DNA from: an uncultured Catenibacterium sp.
GTDB taxonomy: Bacteria > Bacillota_I > Bacilli_A > Erysipelotrichales > Coprobacillaceae
Assembly (NCBI GenBank): GCA_900764725.1
Contig: CAAFPB010000175.1
Span: 1 to 9,486 of the forward strand
Length of the DNA: 9,486 bases
Reading direction: 5' to 3'
Part shown: positions 5,678-9,486 of the stretch, in pieces
How the letters are laid out: each line of letters begins with the position of its first letter
Position numbering within the stretch: position 1 is the stretch's first letter
Notes under the pieces: generated by a model
Told to the model about the DNA's origin: nothing
The model's input: only the letters and a program-made list of their open reading frames with translations
Database searches by the model: none
Position numbers and translations under genes: made by a program

Positions 5678-6436
5678 TTATAAGTCTACACCATAATCAG
5701 TAACAACAACCTGTCCTGTAATAGGTGCTGCATCATCACTTGCTAAGAAAAGAGTGACTCTTGCAACATCTTCTGGACTACATGGTTTAAGTGATAAATC
5801 ACTATGAGCACTCATGGCACCCATCATCTTCATATCCATTGTATCAGGTGTTAAGCCTGCTGCCATATCTGTAGTAATACTACCCGGACAAATCACATTA
5901 CAACGAATATTTTCTTTCGCAAAACGCATTGCAGTATGTTTAGTAACACCAATAATAGCTGCTTTTGTAGAAACATAAACAGCTCCTCCAGCGCCAAACT
6001 GACCTGCAACACTTGCAATATTTACAATAGAAGCACCACTTGTCATAACCTTTAATGCTTCAGACATACAATACATTGTACCCTTCTGGTTAATATCAAT
6101 AACTCTATTTAAGTCATCATAATCAATACGATCAATCGCATTTAATCCTTTATCAAGTACACCTGCATTATTCACTAATACATCTACTTTACCAAATGCT
6201 TCTACAGTTTTAGAAACCAGGTTCTTTACATCATCAATCTTAGAAATATCAGTAGGTACACATAATACAGTACCTCCTGCTTCTTCAATTTCTTTACCTA
6301 CTTCTTCTAATACTTCTTTTCTTCTTGCTGAAATAACAACCTTTGCACCTTCACTTGCAAATAATTTTGCAATAGCTTTACCAACACCTGCGTTACCGCC
6401 TGTAACGATAGCGACTTTATTATCTAATTTACCCAT
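5678..6436 (-). CDS. Short-chain dehydrogenase/reductase, NAD(P)-dependent
   Basis: A 252-residue classical SDR of normal length. It has the dinucleotide-binding TGGNAGVG (12-19), NNAG (89-92), Asn 116, and the catalytic Ser 142, Tyr 154 and Lys 158 (YVSTK). The PGSITTDM loop at 184-191 follows, and near the end is ITGQVVVTDYGVDL. ARR at 37-39 after the second strand hints at NADP(H) preference. The substrate cannot be read from the sequence. The family includes glucose dehydrogenases, 3-oxoacyl-ACP reductases and bile-acid hydroxysteroid dehydrogenases. An in-frame TTG at 6442 would sit 1 nt after GGAGG, so the ATG at 6436, with 7 nt spacing from that site, is the start. It is a single-gene unit with its own terminator, separated by a hairpin from the gene upstream. 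I saw no convincing promoter in the short gap before it. Confidence 0.93.
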   Translation of the reverse strand: MGKLDNKVAIVTGGNAGVGKAIAKLFASEGAKVVISARRKEVLEEVGKEIEEAGGTVLCVPTDISKIDDVKNLVSKTVEAFGKVDVLVNNAGVLDKGLNAIDRIDYDDLNRVIDINQKGTMYCMSEALKVMTSGASIVNIASVAGQFGAGGAVYVSTKAAIIGVTKHTAMRFAKENIRCNVICPGSITTDMAAGLTPDTMDMKMMGAMSAHSDLSLKPCSPEDVARVTLFLASDDAAPITGQVVVTDYGVDL

Positions 6437-6521
6437 ATTCAAGCCTCCTTGTTAAAATAGTAACATAACTGTAAGCGTATTCATAGAGTAGATAATCAAA
6501 TTCATCTGTTTTTATATAAAA

Positions 6522-6551
6522 AAACACCTCAAGAATAATCTTGAAGTGTTT
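6522..6551 (-). terminator. Intrinsic terminator of the HprK/PEPCK-like gene
   Basis: The 13-bp arms at 6522-6534 and 6539-6551 pair throughout in the - strand RNA, with one G-U wobble, around a 4-nt loop. On the - strand the run of T from 6524 down to 6518 follows the stem. It begins just after the stop codon at 6558. Confidence 0.88.
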
Positions 6552-6557
6552 GAGATA

Positions 6558-8309
6558 TTACTGTTCTTCTGGTAATTCCTTAAGATCATTATCACCAGTT
6601 ACATAGTGTAAGATAGTCTTTGCAGCAGTTCTAGGGCCATCATATTCCTTACCCTTAATACCAAGTCTTGTACGAAGTACACCAACCTGTACACCCTGTT
6701 CAAACATCTTATGGAAGAATTCCTGTAATAATGGTTCTGTCTGTTCTTTTCTCTGAACTGGACCAAATGGGTTTGCGAAATAAGAGCCAACTAAACCATA
6801 TTCAGTAGTAGTACCCTTAGCCATACGGTTACCAGCTCTGAATACCTTTAATGCATCTTCTTCAGTATCAAAGAATTCTAAGGCTTCACCTTCAGCTTCA
6901 TAGTTATTAGCATATAAGAAGATATCTACATCATGATCAGCGATAACATCCTTATAATCAGTAATAGGAATTACGATACGAGCATTGACCTTATCTGGGT
7001 TCATGAATACAGATCTATCTAATTCCTTAAAGCTGTAACCAGCATCTAAGTCATCAAGACGAACGAAGGCACCAACTTCTGTACCTGAAGTCTTTACTTT
7101 ACCGTCAACTAATGATAAGCAACCCATATCATCATAGATAGTCTTGATATCTTCGATATAAGCTTCACCATAAGCCTTAATCTGTTCAATAGTTTCTGAT
7201 TTACCAGCACCAGAGTCACCCATTACAACGATATTCTTTTCAGAACCATCATGTAACTTCATCTGGATCATAGCACCATGGATAGGTAATTTGTGGTGGT
7301 TGATGTTAGATACGTTGTGAAGTGTTAAACACATCTTCTTCATATATCCGAAGTAATCGAATTCATCACTTGCTGATAGTTTAGCAACCATCATATCGTT
7401 CTTATCATCCTGGAAGAATGACTGATCCTTATTACCATCTTCATATCCATATACATATACTAAGTCTGGTTTATTATGTCTATATTCTGATTCGTCAGCT
7501 AATTCAAATAAGTTACATAAAGTAACACCCTGTGCCATGAATTTAGTATTGAAGTAAACGAAACATAATAACTTACCAACCTTTGCAGGGTAACATAACC
7601 ACTGATCAGGATTAAATGTTAAGTCAGTAATTGGGTTTGTTCTACTTTCTGGGAATACACCATCTCTTTTATTTCTCTTAGAATAAGTGATGAATGGTGG
7701 ATGAATAACAACCTGTTCAATGAATGGAACATCCTTTAAACATTCATAATCATCAGGTAAACCTGTAGTTAAGTGAGTAACAGTTAAACCAGCATTTACA
7801 CCAGCTGTAATCTGTCTTAATACCTTATCGTTCTTACCTACAGCTTTCTGCATTGAACGATATACTTCTAATACAAGTTTTTCAAATGATTCCTGAGCAT
7901 CCGCAAACTGAACACTCTGATAACCTGATTTCTTAGAGTCATTGAATACAATTGCATATCTCTGAAGTTTTCTCCAGTATAAATAAATGTCTTCAATTAA
8001 CTTTACGAACATATCACGATCTTCAAAATAAACTGCATATTCTGGTCTTAATGCACATACCTGTTCTGCATCAAGTACAAGTAATAACTTGAAAATGCTT
8101 CTTAAATCTCCTAATAAGAAGAAATCATCCGCATTGCGTTCATGTAAATAAATATATAACTGTGTTTCTAATCTGCGCTGATTCTTAATGAATTTCTCCA
8201 ATACTTTAGAGAAAGATTCACTTTCCACTAATTCACATCTGCTCTGACAGAATTCTTCAGAGAAGTTTAAGATTGCATTACCTCTAGTAATTTCGAATTT
8301 CTTAGCCAT
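6558..8309 (-). CDS. HprK/PEPCK-superfamily P-loop protein (PEP carboxykinase-like)
   Basis: A 583-residue soluble protein. The N-terminal half (1-335) is mostly helical and polar and matches nothing I recognise. From about 340 the sequence reads IHGAMIQMKL then a P-loop GDSGAGKSE (364-372), like HPr kinase, followed by a DD pair at 393-394 where the superfamily has its metal-binding acidic residues. The C-terminal part resembles ATP-type PEP carboxykinase: NARIVIPITDY (442-452), then AKGTTTEYG, NPFGP, a helix FFHKMFEQGVQVGVLRTRLG and GPRTAAKTIL. The usual carboxykinase P-loop form GLSGTGKTT and the N-terminal substrate motifs are not evident, so actual PEP carboxykinase activity is unproven. 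A kinase acting on another substrate is the alternative. AAAGGATG precedes the ATG. The gene is monocistronic with its own promoter (8360-8388) and terminator, and its less AT-rich codons suggest high expression. Confidence 0.75.
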   Translation of the reverse strand: MAKKFEITRGNAILNFSEEFCQSRCELVESESFSKVLEKFIKNQRRLETQLYIYLHERNADDFFLLGDLRSIFKLLLVLDAEQVCALRPEYAVYFEDRDMFVKLIEDIYLYWRKLQRYAIVFNDSKKSGYQSVQFADAQESFEKLVLEVYRSMQKAVGKNDKVLRQITAGVNAGLTVTHLTTGLPDDYECLKDVPFIEQVVIHPPFITYSKRNKRDGVFPESRTNPITDLTFNPDQWLCYPAKVGKLLCFVYFNTKFMAQGVTLCNLFELADESEYRHNKPDLVYVYGYEDGNKDQSFFQDDKNDMMVAKLSASDEFDYFGYMKKMCLTLHNVSNINHHKLPIHGAMIQMKLHDGSEKNIVVMGDSGAGKSETIEQIKAYGEAYIEDIKTIYDDMGCLSLVDGKVKTSGTEVGAFVRLDDLDAGYSFKELDRSVFMNPDKVNARIVIPITDYKDVIADHDVDIFLYANNYEAEGEALEFFDTEEDALKVFRAGNRMAKGTTTEYGLVGSYFANPFGPVQRKEQTEPLLQEFFHKMFEQGVQVGVLRTRLGIKGKEYDGPRTAAKTILHYVTGDNDLKELPEEQ

Positions 8310-8359
8310 TTTTTCATCCTTTCCAAATAGATTATGTTAGCTCCTATCTATTTTATCCC

Positions 8360-8388
8360 ATAATAACAGAGAAATTTACATTATGCAA
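8360..8388 (-). promoter_or_regulatory. Sigma-A-type promoter of the HprK/PEPCK-like gene
   Basis: On the - strand there is a -35 TTGCAT (8383-8388), a 17-bp spacer and a -10 TATTAT (8360-8365). The predicted start is near 8353, giving a leader of about 44 nt. The -35 is part of the inverted repeat at 8381-8395, so a repressor or regulator could compete there. Confidence 0.6.
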
Positions 8389-8395
8389 AGCATAA
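8381..8395. repeat. Inverted repeat over the -35 box, possible operator
   Basis: TTATGC and GCATAA are separated by AAA, a perfect 6-bp palindrome overlapping the -35 of the gene starting at 8309. A second, looser AT-rich palindrome (ATAATT/AATTAT, 8392-8407) follows directly. No T-run, so not a terminator. Operator role is inferred from position only. Confidence 0.35.
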
Positions 8396-8430
8396 TTTTG
8401 TAATTATCATATGTAAGCGTTATTATTTAT

Positions 8431-8447
8431 GGAATTTAGTAAATTCC
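8431..8447. repeat. Inverted repeat in the intergenic gap, possible operator
   Basis: GGAATTT and AAATTCC surround AGT, a perfect 7-bp inverted repeat about 43 bp upstream of the -35 at 8383-8388. No adjacent T-run on the - strand, so it is unlikely to be a terminator. It may be a regulator site for the downstream gene, but chance is possible in AT-rich sequence. Confidence 0.3.
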
Positions 8448-8493
8448 CATTTTTTGCTTGCTAAGTTAGTTAAATCTAATATGTAACATAAAA

Positions 8494-8515
8494 AAGACCT
8501 TTACTAGAAGGCCTT
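8494..8515 (-). terminator. Intrinsic terminator of the signal peptidase gene
   Basis: On the - strand AAGGCCTT (8508-8515) pairs with AAGGTCTT (8494-8501), one G-U pair included, around a 6-nt loop, and is followed by TTTTT. The upstream arm lies in the last codons (KAF) and the stop codon is in the loop, so the hairpin starts inside the coding sequence. Confidence 0.82.
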
Positions 8516-8995
8516 AAAGAATACTTTACCTACTATTTCTTTCTTAAAAGAAACAGCACCTATATAACGAGAATCAGTAGAATGGTTTCTATTATCCCCC
8601 ATGATAAAGACATCACCTTTTGGAACTGTATAAGTCCAATTAGTGTCTGTCATTTGTTCATTGATATATGTTTCATTCACTTTCTTACCATTACGATAGA
8701 GTTCATGATCAATACATTCTAGTGTATCACCTTGTTTACCAATGACTCTTTTAATAATCTGTCTCTGTTGTCCTAATATATTACATTTCGCAATCACAAC
8801 ATCACCATATTTGACATCATCATAATGATAGAACTGCTTATTTACTAAGACAATATTTCCTTCATGATAATTAGGTTCCATAGATTGTCCTTCTACATGA
8901 GAAATCTGGACAAAGAATAAGAAACCATATGTAAGAACTACTGTTACAAGAATTACTTTTACATATTCTAATATTGTTTGTTTCATATTTTTCAT
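8504..8995 (-). CDS. lepB: Signal peptidase I
   Basis: A 163-residue type I signal peptidase that removes signal peptides from exported proteins at the outer face of the membrane. A basic start is followed by one membrane span (about 10-31). The catalytic Ser 38 is in GQSMEPN and the catalytic Lys 82 in IIKRVIG, followed by GDNRNHSTDSR (133-143). This Ser/Lys dyad and the length are those of the Gram-positive (SipS-like) form. An in-frame GTG at 9010 would give 168 residues, but it lies in or before the predicted transcription start. The ATG at 8995 with GGTGA 5 nt upstream is preferred. The gene has its own extended -10 promoter, which follows the stop of the transporter gene by only a few bases. 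It could process the secreted protein encoded at 2681-3229, but it is probably the general housekeeping enzyme. Confidence 0.95.
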   Translation of the reverse strand: MKNMKQTILEYVKVILVTVVLTYGFLFFVQISHVEGQSMEPNYHEGNIVLVNKQFYHYDDVKYGDVVIAKCNILGQQRQIIKRVIGKQGDTLECIDHELYRNGKKVNETYINEQMTDTNWTYTVPKGDVFIMGDNRNHSTDSRYIGAVSFKKEIVGKVFFKAF

Positions 8996-9011
8996 TTTAA
9001 TCACCGACACG

Positions 9012-9020
9012 ATTATACCA
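9012..9020 (-). promoter_or_regulatory. Extended -10 promoter of the signal peptidase gene
   Basis: The - strand reads TGGTATAAT, a perfect extended -10, with no good -35 at 17 bp. Predicted transcription start is around 9005, giving a leader of only about 10 nt with the GGTGA ribosome binding site at its 5' end. The upstream part of the promoter lies in the end of the transporter gene. Confidence 0.6.
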
Positions 9021-9025
9021 TAGTT

Positions 9026-9486
9026 TTAGGACAATTCCTTGAATAAACTAAAAATAAAGGGAATAGGAATAATACTTGCACATAAATCCGCAATAGGCTG
9101 AGATAAGGCAAGACCTGTAATACCCCATATATGAGGCAATAAGATGACTAGTGGTATAAAGGCTAAACCACTTCTTAAAGCAGCTAAGAATGTCGCTATA
9201 ACGCTTCTACCAATACTTTGGAACAACATATTCGCACCAATACTAATAGCCATAAAGAATATCGCAATACATTCAAATCTCATTGCGATAAACGCAATAG
9301 AGAGTACTTTTGTATCTTGTGTAAAAAGTAATAGAAGCGGTTTTGTGAAGTATAAACAGATAACACTTATAATACTTAATAGAATAGTAGAAAGAGTTAC
9401 AGTAAATATAAATGCCTGTTTCAAACGATCATATCGTTTTGCACCATAGCTAAAGGCAGATACTGGCTGGAAGCCCTGACCAATAC
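9026..9486 (-). CDS. MATE family efflux transporter, C-terminal part (5' end outside window)
   Basis: The frame stays open to the window edge, so this is a partial gene of about 152 codons; the TTG at 9424 is an internal leucine codon, not a start. Just before it the translation reads IGQGFQPVSAFSYGAKRYDR, matching the GxxQGxQPxxxYNYGAK signature of MATE (NorM/DinF-type) transporters at the start of the second half. About four hydrophobic spans follow, with MRFECIAIFFMAISIGANMLFQSIGRS and WGITGLALSQPIADL in the family's usual places. Such proteins export drugs or metabolites using Na+ or H+ gradients; the substrate cannot be inferred. The stop is at 9026, 30 nt before the start of the signal peptidase gene, with no terminator between, so some read-through into it is likely. 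Confidence 0.9.
   Translation of the reverse strand, partial: IGQGFQPVSAFSYGAKRYDRLKQAFIFTVTLSTILLSIISVICLYFTKPLLLLFTQDTKVLSIAFIAMRFECIAIFFMAISIGANMLFQSIGRSVIATFLAALRSGLAFIPLVILLPHIWGITGLALSQPIADLCASIIPIPFIFSLFKELS

Noticed and set aside
6599..6790. 63-codon open frame on the - strand inside the HprK/PEPCK-like gene
   Set aside because: It is a second frame within a gene whose own frame shows family motifs in exactly this stretch; a shadow.
9026..9424. Complete small 132-residue membrane protein starting at TTG 9424
   Set aside because: The frame continues upstream to the window edge and encodes the MATE signature there, so the TTG is an internal Leu codon.
9144..9449. 101-codon open frame on the + strand opposite the MATE gene
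   Set aside because: The opposite strand carries the MATE signature continuously; this is the antisense shadow of hydrophobic codons.

Overview
The window reads as a metagenome-type contig from a low-GC Gram-positive bacterium. It is visibly AT-rich throughout. It has strong AAGGAGG-like ribosome binding sites, intrinsic terminators after most operons, an AgrA-type (LytTR) regulator and a lactococcin-972-type ABC exporter pair. The style fits a gut Firmicute of the Erysipelotrichia type, but that placement is an inference of low confidence. The first 22 bases are Illumina adapter, not genome, so the contig is broken there.

Left part (23-5650) is an accessory region that looks like a bacteriocin-type locus. 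On the + strand are the 3' part of a bacteriocin-associated integral membrane protein and, overlapping it by 4 nt, an ABC ATPase of the lactococcin 972 group. Convergent to these, on the - strand, is a four-gene operon. Its first gene encodes a secreted 182-residue protein, followed by three tandem paralogous small membrane proteins. Divergent from that operon is an AgrA-like response regulator, overlapping by 4 nt an AgrC-like membrane sensor whose ATPase domain appears degenerate. Convergent to the sensor gene is a small membrane-anchored protein.

The strongest new observation is a 51-nt element present twice, at 3298-3348 and 5599-5649. It lies upstream of the secreted-protein operon and upstream of the small anchored-protein gene. 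Each copy has two half-sites exactly 21 bp apart, then 6 nt, then a poor -35, a 17-bp spacer and a good -10. This is the architecture expected of an activator of the LytTR family. It ties both targets to the response regulator between them and makes the region a regulon: regulator, sensor-like protein, secreted effector candidate, candidate immunity proteins and perhaps the exporter.

Right part (5655-9486) is more ordinary and entirely on the - strand. It holds a short-chain dehydrogenase, a large protein with an HprK/PEPCK-type P-loop, type I signal peptidase and the C-terminal part of a MATE efflux transporter that runs off the end. Each of the first three has its own terminator. No RNA gene, CRISPR array, insertion sequence or phage attachment site was seen.
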